DNA of 64,000 bases from Oreohelix idahoensis (lineage: Eukaryota > Mollusca > Gastropoda > Stylommatophora > Oreohelicidae): contig JAMPIV010010573.1 of assembly GCA_024509875.1 (NCBI GenBank), positions 186,001 to 250,000 on the forward strand, read 5' to 3'. Below the pieces are notes generated by a model. The model saw nothing but the letters and a program-made list of their open reading frames with translations, searched no databases and was not told where the DNA came from. Each line of letters starts with the position of its first letter. Within the stretch, counting starts at the first letter, position 1. Positions 33,591 to 50,445 of this stretch are shown here, in pieces. The position numbers and the translations under genes are program-made.

Positions 33591-34657
33591 GAGGGCTTAT
33601 GGAATTCCCAGCCGCATTGTTTCCATCATAAAAAGTCTCTATTCTAACAATACGTGCAGTGTTGGATCGAGTAATGTAACTTTTGAAGTGAAAACAGGAG
33701 TACGACAGGGATGCCCCTTATCAACAACATTATTTTTGACAGTCATAGATTGGATGATGCGCCAGACAACAGAGGGCAGTCCAAGAGGAATTAGATGGAC
33801 AACGTTTTCTACACTGGAAGACCTGGAATATGCAGATGTCATTGCACTACTCGCACGTTCATATCAACACATTCAAGACAAAACCGATAGACTGCATAAG
33901 TATGGCCAGCAGGTTGGCCTGAACATCACTTTGAAGAAGACAGAGGTCATGACACTGAATGTGGGCAATCCTGAGCCAATAACAGTAAGGAACCAGAAGT
34001 TAGAACAGACAGACACATTTACTTACCTAGGATGCATAGTAACACCTGACGGCGGAACAAACAAGGCCATTAACAACAGAATGAATAAAGCTAGAACAGC
34101 CTTTGCTGTTCTCAACAACATTTGGAAGTCTTCCCAGTACAGCACAAACACCAAATTAAGACTGTATGAGAGCTGTGTACTTTCTGTGCTTCTCTATGGT
34201 GCGGAATGTTGGAGAGTAACAGAGAAGGAAATGTCGAGACTGTCCTCCTTCCACACAATCTGCCTAAGGAAAATTCTCCGAATCTTTTGGCCAAACACCA
34301 TCAGCAACCAAGAACTACTTATTCAGAGTAACCAGGAGGACATGCACATCATCATAACTGGCAGACGCTGGAATTGGGTTGGTCACGTCCTCAGAAGGGA
34401 CCCTGATACCATCACAAGAACAGCTATGCTATGGACCCCTGAGGGAAAGCGAAAGAAAGGCCGACTAAAACAACTTGGCGGAGAACTGTGGAAGCTGAGA
34501 TGCAAAGAATGAACCAGAGTTGGATAACTGTACGAAGGATGGCCGCCGACCGAGCAAAGTGGAATCAATTTGTTGCTGCTCTACAAGACGCCACAAGGCG
34601 TGATGGCCACTGACTGCTTTGACGGTTAGTGGTTATGGGTCAAAGAAGAAGAAGAAA
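33591..34657 (+). pseudogene. LINE ORF part 4: catalytic RT core, thumb and 3' end
   Basis: Reads RAYGIPSRIVSII, VKTGVRQGCPLSTTLF, and LEYADVIALLA, where the usual YADD is YADV (second catalytic Asp lost). Then LNITLKKTEVMTLN, TFTYLGCIVTPDGG, SVLLYGAECWR, LRKILRIFWP and WVGHVLRRDPD. The frame shifts near 34480 into the last ~40 codons. The 3' untranslated end has GACGCCACAAGGCGT and a (GAA)4 tail, next to the 3' TSD. Confidence 0.9.
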
Positions 34658-34960
34658 ATGTGCCTCTTAACGTTCCTCCCCTGTATGATGAAACAAGGTA
34701 TGCATAGACTGTCAAAGGTAGGTGTATGGTATGTTGTGTGGGTTATCTCCAAGACGAGGACGTACTGACGAAATTTTTTGTTGTAATGAGAACAGACGAT
34801 ACACAGCCCTTCAATGTTTGGCAATATCTCTGTAGAGTTGACAAATAGTTGACATTTGCTTAGGAAAATGTCTGCTGTCTAATCTCTGAAAGGTACTGGC
34901 TAGACTGTAGATCTTCACTAAATGATCTTGGTATGTAGACTCATTAACTTGAGTATGTAC

Positions 34961-35325
34961 TCTTGATTCATAAAATATGCTTTGGAGTGAGTGGCACTTG
35001 ATATTTGCATATGCGTCTAAAAAATATGGAATCTTGATTCATAAAATATGCTTCGGAGTGAGCTGAACTTTCTAGCTATATATGTGAATCAACTTGTAAA
35101 TATGGAATCTTCATTGATAAAATATGCTTTGGAGTGAGTTGAACGTGCTAACTGAATGTGCGAATCAACTTGTAAATATGGAACCGTGATTCATAAAATA
35201 TGCTTTGGGGTGAGTTGTTCATGATATAATTATGAGAATCCGCTTGGGAGTGTGTACTCTTGATTCAGGGTATACGTTATTGAGTGAGTTGAACTTGATG
35301 TAAATATGAGAATCAACTTCTGAGC
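34961..35325 (+). repeat. Degenerate tandem repeat, ~5 units of 71-76 bp
   Basis: The core TCTTGATTCATAAAATATGC, followed by TTTGGAGTGAGTTGAAC variants, recurs at about 34961, 35032, 35108, 35184 and 35258. Units are 70-90% alike by eye and have no coding potential. Confidence 0.8.
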
Positions 35326-39748
<4,423 letters not shown>

Positions 39749-39810
39749 TACAGTATATATATATATTTGTTTTATAGCGGTCAGAATGACATTCCTATTT
39801 CACCTGTCAC

Positions 39811-40277
39811 CTGAGGGGAGCGGAGTTGCTAAGAGGTACCGGGTTCGATTCCCAGTTGAGGGAACATCATTTATGGGAATTTTTTTCAGAACCAGTGGTC
39901 CTAATGATGTAATACTCCCCCTTGTGTCCTGGGTATTGAAATCTGATACCTAGCCTTCTCGGATAAGGACGAAAAAATAGGAGGTCCCGTGTGCAAGGCG
40001 CACGTTAAAAATCCCACGGCAGTTGGAAATCGTAAAGCGTAGACTGTAAGGCCGCTGTCCTGGTAAAATAAAAAAATAAAAATCAGAAACCTACCCACCA
40101 CAAAAATATTTATAGAGTGTGTGATTCCTATATACCCACATTGGGATTCTCGTCGGTGCTACGGAGTTCGTTCACTTTGCTGAGATCCTCCTTGTGTGAT
40201 CTAAGGGAGGAGATCGGAGCACTGATGGAGTTGTCTGTGTGCAATGAAGACAGTCCTTAAAATCAAACCAAACCAAA
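39811..40277 (+). mobile_element. SINE with tRNA-like head and (CAAAC)n tail, 467 bp
   Basis: A B-box-like GGTTCGATTCC lies near 39842 in a tRNA-related head. The body matches the truncated copy at 14304-14636. The tail is AATCAAACCAAACCAAA. An exact 8-bp duplication CCTGTCAC flanks it (39803-39810 and 40278-40285). Confidence 0.85.
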
Positions 40278-40285
40278 CCTGTCAC

Positions 40286-40523
40286 TTTAATGTAGACCTT
40301 TCTTTTCTTACTGCCATATTTCTTAAATCTCGAAGAGAAAGAATGTATGTAAAGTGTTGTGAGTGTGGGCAGGAAATAAGAGATTTAATATATATCTATC
40401 TTCTCTCTTCGATGTCCTACGTCACGCTCCATTCACAGTTGTGAAACTATTTTGCTCACTATCACGCATCTCACTCGCAATTTACAGTGTGGGCAGGATA
40501 TAAGAGATTTAATATATATCTAT
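40286..40523. other. Intervening sequence with a 124-bp-spaced direct repeat
   Basis: AGTGTGGGCAGGAAATAAG and the following AT-rich stretch (40362-40401) recur at 40486-40526 with one or two changes. No gene is seen. Confidence 0.5.
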
Positions 40524-40687
40524 TGTAGCGGGAGATTTTATTAAGTTATTTTTATTATGTACGTATAGCGATGGTAGATGGATATCTAAGTGTATCATAT
40601 GATACCATGATAGTATGCCAGTAAAGAGTTCTGGTCTTACAAGTAATACCCCAGATTTAGAGATAAGCACTGGTATATGGATATCAT
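40524..40687 (-). repeat. Family 3 3' LTR, distal piece (left of hAT)
   Basis: Begins TGTAGCG, nearly inverse to CGCGACA at 54323-54329, giving LTR-like ends for a ~1.8 kb LTR once hAT (40688-52669) and one TSD copy are removed. No second LTR copy is present for comparison, so this is tentative. The last 8 bases are the hAT TSD. Confidence 0.45.
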
Positions 40688-41173
40688 CAGAGCCCGATAA
40701 ACGTAGTAGCAAAAGTAGCATATGCTACGGGCCCCGCACTTTTAGGGGCCCCGCGCCAATAAATATGTACATAATTTTTTGGTCATCTTCTAATACGAGC
40801 GTTAAACCAATGATCTTGTGATTCATGCCATCTTTAGCGCCTTTTCATTTGGTGTCACGAAATTGTGAGAGAAAGAGCATAAGAGGGTGACTTAGTGTGA
40901 CTCTTCATTATTTTTATCTTAACTGTTTGCGGACGGAAGCCATTTAAGTGGCGTTGAAAATTTGGTCACGTTTGGACGGAAGCCACGTTTTGGCTCTAGG
41001 CGAATGCCCCTCTAATTTTGTTTCATTCTTTGTGAAATGAATTTGCATTAACAATAAAAATTAGAATTTAGGAAACGGAAACTTCCTGTTTTAATTGAGG
41101 TATACGGCGTGCTCGCACTCTCTTTCGATCTTGATTAAAATTTCTTGATTTGTAAGGTTAGAAAACTCAAAAA

Positions 41174-41372
41174 ATGAGCAGTAGACACAGAGATGTTGGA
41201 CGTAATTATGCTTCTGGAAGTGAAAAACGTAAAGCGAAGGAAGAAAAATAAAGAAGAGATCAACTTGTGATATCAAAAACACGTAAGCTGACAGAATATT
41301 TTGATGTTCATGGTGGTGGTACTCTAACCGCTGAAGCTGGAAGTACAGGAAGAACTAGTACTAGTGCAGGCT
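41174..41372 (+). pseudogene. hAT transposase N-terminus
   Basis: ATG at 41174 starts MSSRHRDVGRNYASGSEKRK, a basic N-terminus typical of ZMYM1-like hAT proteins. An in-frame TAA comes at codon 26, then RRDQLVISKTRKLTEYFDVH. It is cut by element B. The next recognisable transposase codons are at 50446, and some spacer codons expected in relatives seem to be missing. Confidence 0.75.
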
Positions 41373-42497
41373 TGTTGCTGTCATTTTCGACGGAGTCATC
41401 TGTCAAGTTATTTGCTTATGTTTGTATCATAAGTATAATTGTGTCTTTACCTGCGATGTCAGGTTGATTAGGGGTTGTCTTCCCTTGTTTATTCATTCAT
41501 TGTGTTTGACCTTTAGGGTCAGAGGTTGACAGTTCGGCGTGGGCCTATGGGAAGGTTTTTTAAGCGGGAGGGAGATATACTTCCGGGAAGCCGGGAGGTC
41601 CTGTTTTTCTGAAGGGACCAAGAGTCCATTGTTTTTCGGGGAGAATCTTCGAAGTAACTGCTATGGCAGTTTTCCCCAGTGAATCTCTGTGCGTCGGGAT
41701 GACGACAGAATTCCTTGTGTAGTTCTGAGGATTCATTTACCAGGTAATACCGACCTTTATGCATTATTACGCTTTTCGGTGGCAGAACATGTAAAGGATT
41801 ACCTAGGGTGAACAGCAGTTCACGGATCCGCCATTTCAGAACTTATATATTTGTGCTCGAGGTAGCCATCCAAGACTGTTAGTCTTATATTGTCCAGAAA
41901 TCCAGTGACGAGGATATATTGTGGGAGCCGCAGATTGGCGGAACTTCTATCTACAATAAGTATTACTGCAGGGTTGGTGATAACCTATTTAACAGAAGTA
42001 CACGGCCGACGTTAGGACGAGGCCTGTGCTTCCGGCTATTATACTACAGCCTGATATGTGCAATTGGCAGGGAGTGCCAAGTTGCACCTGTGTGTCAAGG
42101 TAACTAAGGCATCTGACGCGTTTAGTCAGAGACGCCAAGGGCGACGCTACGAACTGTCATTATTGAAGAACTTTGCTATTGACCATGCACGTCTATTCTG
42201 ATGTTTACCTTTTTGAATGCCAAATGTATACCTATCGATGTCAGGTCAGCATGACCTTGTTACACTGACTGTTCCTGTTGATATTATGTGTGTTCCCGTC
42301 AATAAATGTCTTGAAACATGCCTGCAGTGTCAAAGCATCCTTGATTACTGCATGTGAGAGTATGGGTTGCAGGATCTACATCTATACGAGCCTAAACACA
42401 TTCGCGTCTTCATTCGCACCCACACTCAACTCATCATACGCTCGCACTACACATCTAACAACATGTAAACTGTCTTGGGCCAGTGATCACCTCAACA
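41373..42497 (+). repeat. 5' LTR of element B (1125 bp)
   Basis: Begins TGTTGCTGTC and ends CCTCAACA, giving TGTTG/CAACA inverted ends. The identity with the 3' LTR runs ~18 nt beyond this point with one mismatch, so the exact end is debatable. Contains the dyad TGACGCGTTTAGTCA at 42114-42128. Short ORFs recur identically in all three LTRs of this family and are not separate genes. Confidence 0.88.
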
Positions 42498-43931
42498 AGA
42501 AAAAAAAATACAGTTACATTTCTGGTGGACCAGTTACGTGGGCTCTTATGATACATTTCTTGTCGCCAATGTGGCCTAGAAACTTACATTTCTGATGGAC
42601 CAGATCTGTGGGTTTAAAAAGAACAGAGCGAGCATTTGACATTATTGTTGACATTTATGGATCCAGAAATTTACATTCCTGGTTGGCTGTTACATGTATG
42701 ATGTCTCCAGTTTTGTCGAGAAAGTTACAAGAAGGACAAGTACACATTACACTTCTGATCTGTGGGTCTAAGCTACACACGGGACAGCCGTAACACACAG
42801 TGCTAATTCTACATTTGCAAGTTTTGGCTACAACAGGACAGATATAGGTCATCAACGGTTGACACAAATAAACAGTACGAGCATTTATATTATAATGCTA
42901 CATAAAGCATAACAAGACAAGTACTGAAGTGAACTACTAGGCATTTGCTACGTGGACCATAACTGCATAGAAGGCGGGTTCCTATTGTAAACAGTACTGC
43001 GGGTTGTTACACGTTTCATTCAACAACAGACTTTTCTAGGTCAGAGTATTCAAGCTACATTGTTGGAGGTCAAGTGTCTGTAAACAGTACGTGAAATTGT
43101 AAACATTCAATGTGCAAGCCCTAATTTGAGAAGGTCATAGTAACTTTGGTTCGTGAATACCACTTTATGTTACAGTGGATTTGACGTTCAGTGCGCGTTT
43201 GACATTTCGTTTCTGTGTTCGCAAGGAGCAAGAAATTTATTTTAGTTTCAGCTGTGACTGAACTTGTTCTGCAACACATTGAAATTGATTGCTATATGTT
43301 TATGTCACTTCTACTGTTTTGTGTATTTTTCTGCGGGTTTTTCGGTTGGTGGGTCTTACGGTAAATATGCCACTTGATCGAGGCTTACTGTAAGCGGTCT
43401 GTAGGTGCAAATTTTCTTAATTTGGAAATTTGCTAGTGACAATTGGTCGCTATTGATGTTAGCTGTGATGTAATTGTACTTAACGTTGTTTTTGTAATAT
43501 TTTGTCTGTTTTTTCAGTTTTGATTGTCGATTTGTTTTGTTTGTATTCTGTAGGTCTCTCCTTTCTTGTGTATTTCTCTACACATTTTTGGTTAAAACAG
43601 TGTTGCCATTTGTATTGTTTTGTATTTTTGTCTTTGTATTTTTTTTTTGGTTGTACTACATTACTGTCATGCACAGTCTACATACACATACTTGGTCATG
43701 TTTTGATATTATTGATAAGGTAGACTCTTCATATAGAGTTTGTTAAATAATATTATATAAGATATTTATACAAGTTCTTTGATAAAAGACTTGTTATCTA
43801 CAAAGATTAAGACAGTAAAATAAAGTGAAGTGAGTATACAAGTCTAGCATTTCAGACTTGTCTCCCATTGAAGTGGGATAAGGTAATTTATTTAATTTTT
43901 TTTTTTCAGGTTTCTGATCTCATTAGACAGA
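42498..43931 (+). other. Long untranslated leader of element B
   Basis: 1.4 kb between LTR and gag. Near its start a TTACATTTCTGGTGGACCAG block recurs imperfectly at ~42583; a TGG inside it might be the primer site. Two hairpins lie at 43770-43794 and 43838-43861 (ACAAGTCT/AGACTTGT, perfect). A T-run ending in CAG at 43919 precedes the gag ATG at 43932. Confidence 0.75.
43770..43861 (+). promoter_or_regulatory. Pair of leader RNA hairpins (element B)
   Basis: Hairpin 1 (43770-43794) pairs ACAAGT with ACTTGT and CTTT with AAAG. Hairpin 2 (43838-43861) pairs ACAAGTCT with AGACTTGT around an 8-nt loop, followed by CTCCCATT as in element A. The same pair occurs in element C (59000-59024 and 59068-59091). 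Confidence 0.65.
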
Positions 43932-46900
43932 ATGTCTACATTGGATTTCTTCATCCAGCAAGGGTTGACCCTTGGTAAGTCTGGTAAAGAATTGGAAGAA
44001 TATTCATCTGCTCAATTCGCCATTGCATTAAAGTCAGAAGAAAAGAAACAAAAAGAGGAAATTAAATTGAAAGCAGAAGCTGAACTAAAGAAGCTAGAAG
44101 CTGAGAATAGAAGATTAGAACTTGAAGAAAGAAGGTATCAAAGAGAGGCTGAGGAGAGAAAAGCTCAAGCTGCTGCTGAGGAGAGGAAAGCTCAAGCTGC
44201 AGCTGATGAAAGAAAATTCCAGATGGAAATGGAAGACAAAAAACTTCAAGCTGCTGCAGAGGAAAAAAAACTTCAAGCTGCTGCAGAGGAAAAAAAAACT
44301 TCAAGCTGCTGCTGAGGCTGAAATTAGGAAAATGGAACATGAGGAAAGAAAACAGAAGATGGAACTTGATGAAAAACTCGCAATTTTGGAGTTAGAGAAA
44401 TTGAAATTGGCGAGTACGGGTGCTCAGCAAACAACTTCGAGTACGACAAAGGAGTTTGTTAGTAGGATTAAATTGCCTCATTTCAATCCTTTAAAGGATG
44501 ACGTAGCAGATTATCTAGATAGATTCCAATTTTTGTGCGATACGCATAACATAAAAAAGGAAAAATATGTTGAACAACTGATGCCATTTTTTACAGGTGA
44601 CACAGTGACTACTCTTATGACAATAGACGAACATGAGAGGACTAATTATGATGTTGTCAGGGCAGCATTACTAAAGAAATACCAATTAAAACAAGAAGAC
44701 TATCGTCTTCGTTTTAGGACAATGTTGCCAGAAAATGGAGTAGATTTCTCTGATTTTGTTACAAAGATACGTCGTACATTTACACGATGGGTTGAGTTGT
44801 CTCAGATTGAGAAAACATATGAAGGTCTAATGGACTTATTATTGCGAGATAAGGTTTTGTCATCTGTTAATGATTCTTTTCTTGCATTCCTTCATGAGCG
44901 TAAGCCTAAAAACTTAAAAGAAATGGAGGAATACTGTTGTCAGTATGCCACAGCACATCCCCATGCTACAGTTAGCAATTCTAAAGTGAAAGAAGGGTTG
45001 CCAGCTGCTTCGGCAACACCATATGGCCCTAATTTCAGAAAAAAATTTCAGGGTGCTCAACAAAATTGGAATAGGGGAAGTAATCAAAATTACACTCAGA
45101 AGCGGAGTAATCCAACACATGATGGTTCTTCGTCTATGCAGTGGAGACAAGATGGTAGTTCTCGTAATTTTAGTGGTAATAATTTGAGACACTTTCGTAA
45201 AGGCTATCCAAATAATAACTATTCAAATTTTCGAGGTAATCATTCTCGACGTCAAGATTATGACGATGGTGAATTTAGAAACCGGGATTCAAACCGGAAT
45301 GATGATTACAATAGGCAATATGATAACAATTACAGGGGAAATGATAGTCGAAATAATTACAGGGGAAATGATAATCGAGGTAGACCTAGGTTTAACAAAA
45401 AAAGACCTTACCAACAGGCAAACTCTGCGCAACAAGAGTTTGATGGAGTCTGTAATACAGTAAATGATAGTGGTAACTCTAGGGCTATCACTGGTTGTGC
45501 TTTCGATTTTGGGAGAGCAACTGAATGCCCCCAATGCTTAACATTGTTTGACTCATCAACTGTATCTACGCTAAGTTGTGGTCACCCTCTTCCTGCTCTA
45601 CCTGCTACAGTTGCGCATGATGGGAGAGGATCTCTCATCTTACATAAAGGTCTAATAAATGATAGGCTAGTCTCAGTACTTTTCGATTCGGGATGTACTA
45701 CCGTCGGGGTTAAGGAGTCTCTGATAGATCCTTGCTGTGCCACGGGAAAAACAATCAAATGTGTTACATTTGGTGGTACTATGGAAAGCTATCCTACTGC
45801 TATTATTAGGATTGACACTCCTTTCTTCACAGGAGATGTCCATGCATGTCTTCTTCCTAATCCTATTGCGGATCTTATAATCGGTCGTATTCATGGGGTT
45901 AAGGAATGCACCCCGCAACAAATTTCTAGTTGGGAAGAAAAAAACATTCAAACGGTCAATGCAGTGGTGACAAGAGCTCAAGCTCTTAATCCCCCAACTT
46001 CATCTTATAATAGTAATGAAGTTGATAGCCAAGACGAGCACTTGGTGATTTCCCATGACTCGTTTGTTAAACGTCAAGAAGAGGATCCTTCTTTGAAGAA
46101 ATACTTCCTTCTTGCAAAGAAAGGGGATCCCAATCAAAATACGAATCACAAATCGTATATCACTATGAAGAATGGTATATTGGTACGAATGGTACAACAC
46201 TCGGACAAGTCTATGCACTCGCAAATTCTTGTGCCTAAGTGTATGAGAGCCTTAATTCTTCGGCATGCACACGATTCTCAGTGTGCGGGACACATGGGTT
46301 TTTCCAGAACTAAAACTAGAGTCCTTGCGTCATTCTTTTGGCCATTCGTGAATAAAGACATCCGAATTTATTGCCGATCTTGCAAAATTTGTCAAGAGGT
46401 CAAGTCTAGGGGTCCGAGACATGCTGCTCCTATTCAGGCTGCAGATATTCCGATTCGGCCGTTTCAGAAAATGGCTATAGACATCATTGGTCCGTTCAAA
46501 ATTAAGTCAGCCAGAGGACACCAATTTATCCTCACTTGCGTGGACATGTGCACGCGTTGGCCAGAGGCTATTCCTCTGAAGAGCATATCAACTGTCGATA
46601 TCGCTGATGCTCTTTGGCTCGTATTTTCTCGTCTGGGATTCCCCGGAGAAATACTGTCGGATCACGGCACTCAGTTAATTTCGGACGTTATGTCTCAGGT
46701 AATGGCTACGCTAGACATTAAAAGGTCTCTCAGTAGTATTTATCATCCAATGTCCAATGGATTGGTAGAACGTCTTAACAGGACACTAAAGAACTTACTT
46801 GGCAAGATAACGGAGGATCATCCTGAAGATTGGGACAGGGTTTTACCTGCAGTCCTCTTTGCCTATAGAGAGGTTCCCAACGAGCATACAGGGTTTTCTC

Positions 46901-48864
46901 CTTTCGAACTTGTCTTTGGCGCGCAACCGCGCGGGCCAATGTCCTTGTTACACGATTTGATAACTTCCGATAATATTGACGATGATACACAATCGTCATA
47001 TGAATATGTTATAGCTCTTAGAGAAAAGATTATCGAATCGTGCAGGTTAGCAACTTCATCTTCCGAATTTGCGAAAGAAAAAGCTAGGCGATTTGCTAAT
47101 AAGAAAAGACGCCTACGTCAACTTTGTCCTGGAGACAAAGCATATGTCTTACTGCCCTCAAGAGAGAATAGACTTCTCATTTCTTGGAAGGGTCCATACA
47201 CTATAGTCTCGAAAATTTCTGATGTCGACTATATTGTCGATGTGGATGGAAGGCATAAAACCTTCCATATAAATATGTTAACAGAGTTTATTGAACGTCC
47301 AGACTATTTACAGCCTATTTTCCAGGCGACGGACGACTCTCCAGTTCAACATGGTCACATCTCATCCCTGTCCGTTATACAGGATGAGGAAACTATTTTT
47401 TCTGACGTGAACTTACCTCTTCCTACGATTCCACTTATTTCAACGGAATCGTGGAGAGACGTTACAGTCTCTTCTAACTTGTCTTTTGAGGAACAACGTC
47501 AAGTATCCTCTACGTTACAATCATATCAGGATGTCCTTACCGACATTCCTGGACACACAGATGTCATAGAACATGACATCATACTTACTGATCGTAATCC
47601 GATCAGAGTAAGACCATACCCAATACCTATTCATTTTCAAGCACAAGTCGAGAAAGAATTGGATGAAATGATTCAACTACAAATAATTGAACCATCCACT
47701 TCAGCTTATTCTTCGTCGATAGTTATTGTTCGAAAGAAAGACAATAACATACGTCTTTGCGTTGATTATCGCAAATTAAATCAAGTTACGAAGTTCGATG
47801 CTGAACCTATGCCGTTATTAGATGATCTACTTATTAGACTTTCTAAAGCTAAATTCTTTACTAAACTAGACTTGTCGAAAGGTTATTGGCAAGTCCCATT
47901 GACGGAACACGCCAAACCTCTCACTGCTTTTTCGACACCTAGGGGTCTGTTTCAATGGAATTTTATGCCTTTCGGGCTTATGAACGCCCCAGCGACTTTC
48001 GTGCGCATGATGCGACGAATTCTATCAGATCGTGCAGATGTCATTGCATATTTAGACGACATCTGTCTTTTCAGCGATACTTGGGAAGAACACTATGTGG
48101 GTCTGAAGGAATTGCTATCTACTCTACGTGAGCATAGTTTGACTGCTAAACCCTCTAAAGCTTTTGTTGGGTTTAGTGAAATTTCCTTCCTAGGTCATCG
48201 ACTTGGTCATGGTCTGTTGAAGACAGAGGACCAAAACATTTCAAAGATATTAAATATCTCGGTTCCGAAGACAAAAAAGCAAGTGCGTAGTCTCTTGGGA
48301 TTGATACAATTCTATGGAAGATTCATTGAGAATCTGTCCTCCATTATGGCACCACTTTCAACGTTATTGAAAAAAGGTTCTCCTAATATGGTGCGTTGGT
48401 CCCAAGAATGCCAATCTTCATTGGATCAGGTTAAGAATTTGTTCTCATCTCATCCTATCTTAAGACTACCGACGATTGATAAGACTTTTGTCCTTCGTAG
48501 TGATGCCTCTTCCACTGGCATTGGAGCGGCACTAATGCAGGAATATTCAGGAACTCTGCATCCTGTAATGTATATTTCTAGGAAGCTGAATGCGGCAGAA
48601 AGGAATTACTCGGTTTTGGACCGTGAATTGTTGGCTATGGTTTGGTCCATTCTTAAGCTACAAAGGTTCCTTCTGGGCGCGCATTTCTTTATGGAAACCG
48701 ACCAAAAAGCTCTTACGGCTATGCAAAGTAAGGATTTGAAGAGCTCGAGATCTACTCGTTATGCTATTGCTCTTCAGCCTTTCCATTTCACGGTGCGAGC
48801 TATCCGTGGTTCGGATAATGTGATGGCGGACATATTGTCTAGATGCCCACATGATTCCAGTTAA
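43932..48864 (+). pseudogene. gag-pol: Gag-Pol of element B, one 1-nt frameshift in gag
   Basis: Starts MSTLDFFIQQ. The coiled coil repeats AAAEEKKLQ units. An A9 run at 44290-44298 (A8 in element C) throws the frame, which continues correctly in the next frame to 48864. Then come the Gag core, an Arg/Asn-rich tract, CPQC...SCGH, protease FDSGCTT (~45684), and the integrase zinc module and D-D-E core (AIDIIG, LSDHGTQ, LVERLNR). GPY-like WKGPYTI, RT with YLDDICLF (~48050) and RNase H (LRSDAS) follow. About 1640 residues, otherwise intact. The extra A may be a mutation or a sequencing error. Confidence 0.92.
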
Positions 48865-49290
48865 ATCTTGTGTCCTAGTTTTTCCTGATATATTTTCAGA
48901 CTTAGGTCTGTCCTTAATATCATAATATGTTGTAATACAAATGTATTTGGATGATGTTTAGATAATTTAACAAATTTCATTTTGTCCATCCATCAGTGAT
49001 ATGTTGCTAAAATAGCATTGACATTTGTATATTGCTATGATTATATTATTTAGTAATGTTTGATATATGATTGGTATTGCCAGCAACTTAGGTTTCTTGA
49101 ATGGTATCCCTTAGTTTGTTTGGCTTAAAGGAAATATTTTCTCCTATGTTGGGAGATGATTTGTACCCTCTTCTATTGTACCTGATATTAGGTTCATTGT
49201 TTGCATGAGCACAGAAGTGATACTGGTGCTATCTTGCTCATGAACATATTAAAAAAAAAAAAAAAAATTGCAATTTTTTTTTTTTTTACA

Positions 49291-49306
49291 GGGGGGGTGG
49301 TAGTAA
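49291..49306 (+). promoter_or_regulatory. Polypurine tract of element B
   Basis: GGGGGGGTGGTAGTAA lies directly before the 3' LTR TG. Confidence 0.75.
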
Positions 49307-50431
49307 TGTTGCTGTCATTTTCGACGGAGTCATCTGTCAAGTTATTTGCTTATGTTTGTATCATAAGTATAATTGTGTCTTTACCTGCGATGTCAGGTTG
49401 ATTAGGGGTTGTCTTCCCTTGTTTATTCATTCATTGTGTTTGACCTTTAGGGTCAGAGGTTGACAGTTCGGCGTGGGCCTATGGGAAGGTTTTTTAAGCG
49501 GGAGTGAGATATACTTCCGGGAAGCCGGGAGGTCCTGTTTTTCTGAAGGGACCAAGAGTCCATTGTTTTTCGGGGAGAATCTTCGAAGTAACTGCTATGG
49601 CAGTTTTCCCCAGTGAATCTCTGTGCGTCGGGATGACGACAGAATTCCTTGTGTAGTTCTGAGGATTCATTTACCAGGTAATACCGACCTTTATGCATTA
49701 TTACGCTTTTCGGTGGCAGAACATGTAAAGGATTACCTAGGGTGAACAGCAGTTCACGGATCCGCCATTTCAGAACTTATATATTTGTGCTCGAGGTAGC
49801 CATCCAAGACTGTTAGTCTTATATTGTCCAGAAATCCAGTGACGAGGATATATTGTGGGAGCCGCAGATTGGCGGAACTTCTATCTACAATAAGTATTAC
49901 TGCAGGGTTGGTGATAACCTATTTAACAGAAGTACACGGCCGACGTTAGGACGAGGCCTGTGCTTCCGGCTATTATACTACAGCCTGATATGTGCAATTG
50001 GCAGGGAGTGCCAAGTTGCACCTGTGTGTCAAGGTAACTAAGGCATCTGACGCGTTTAGTCAGAGACGCCAAGGGCGACGCTACGAACTGTCATTATTGA
50101 AGAACTTTGCTATTGACCATGCACGTCTATTCTGATGTTTACCTTTTTGAATGCCAAATGTATACCTATCGATGTCAGGTCAGCATGACCTTGTTACACT
50201 GACTGTTCCTGTTGATATTATGTGTGTTCCCGTCAATAAATGTCTTGAAACATGCCTGCAGTGTCAAAGCATCCTTGATTACTGCATGTGAGAGTATGGG
50301 TTGCAGGATCTACATCTATACGAGCCTAAACACATTCGCGTCTTCATTCGCACCCACACTCAACTCATCATACGCTCGCACTACACATCTAACAACATGT
50401 AAACTGTCTTGGGCCAGTGATCACCTCAACA
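49307..50431 (+). repeat. 3' LTR of element B
   Basis: Same as the 5' LTR except GAGTGAG for GAGGGAG near 49505. At that site it agrees with the LTR of element C. Confidence 0.95.
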
Positions 50432-50445
50432 AGAAAAAAAAGACA

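Larger units (their letters stand above)
17052..34657 (+). mobile_element. Full-length RTE-like LINE interrupted by three LTR insertions
   Basis: Four segments (17052-18122, 27627-28034, 30560-31177, 33591-34657; ~3.16 kb in total) join into one LINE with endonuclease then reverse transcriptase and a (GAA)n tail. The whole is bounded by an exact 11-bp duplication ATGTGCCTCTT (17041-17051 and 34658-34668). At each internal break, removing the insertion and one TSD copy joins the reading frame in register. The interruptions are a family-2 element, a solo LTR, and a reverse solo LTR. It is dead: the RT has YADV instead of YADD, several frameshifts, and a ~45-codon gap. Confidence 0.93.
41373..50431 (+). 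mobile_element. LTR retrotransposon B (Gmr1-like), full length
   Basis: LTRs at 41373-42497 and 49307-50431, a 1.4-kb leader, gag-pol with one homopolymer frameshift, and a G-rich polypurine tract before the 3' LTR. I saw a single base difference between the LTRs by eye, so insertion is recent. It is near-identical to element C and clearly related to A. No target duplication is visible (left flank AGGCT, right flank AGAAA). Confidence 0.95.

Noticed and set aside
41519..41764. 81-codon reverse ORF and 61-66-codon forward ORFs repeated identically at 41.5, 49.5 and 56.8 kb
   Set aside because: They recur because they lie in the LTR of one family. No domain is seen and copies are too recent for conservation to be informative.
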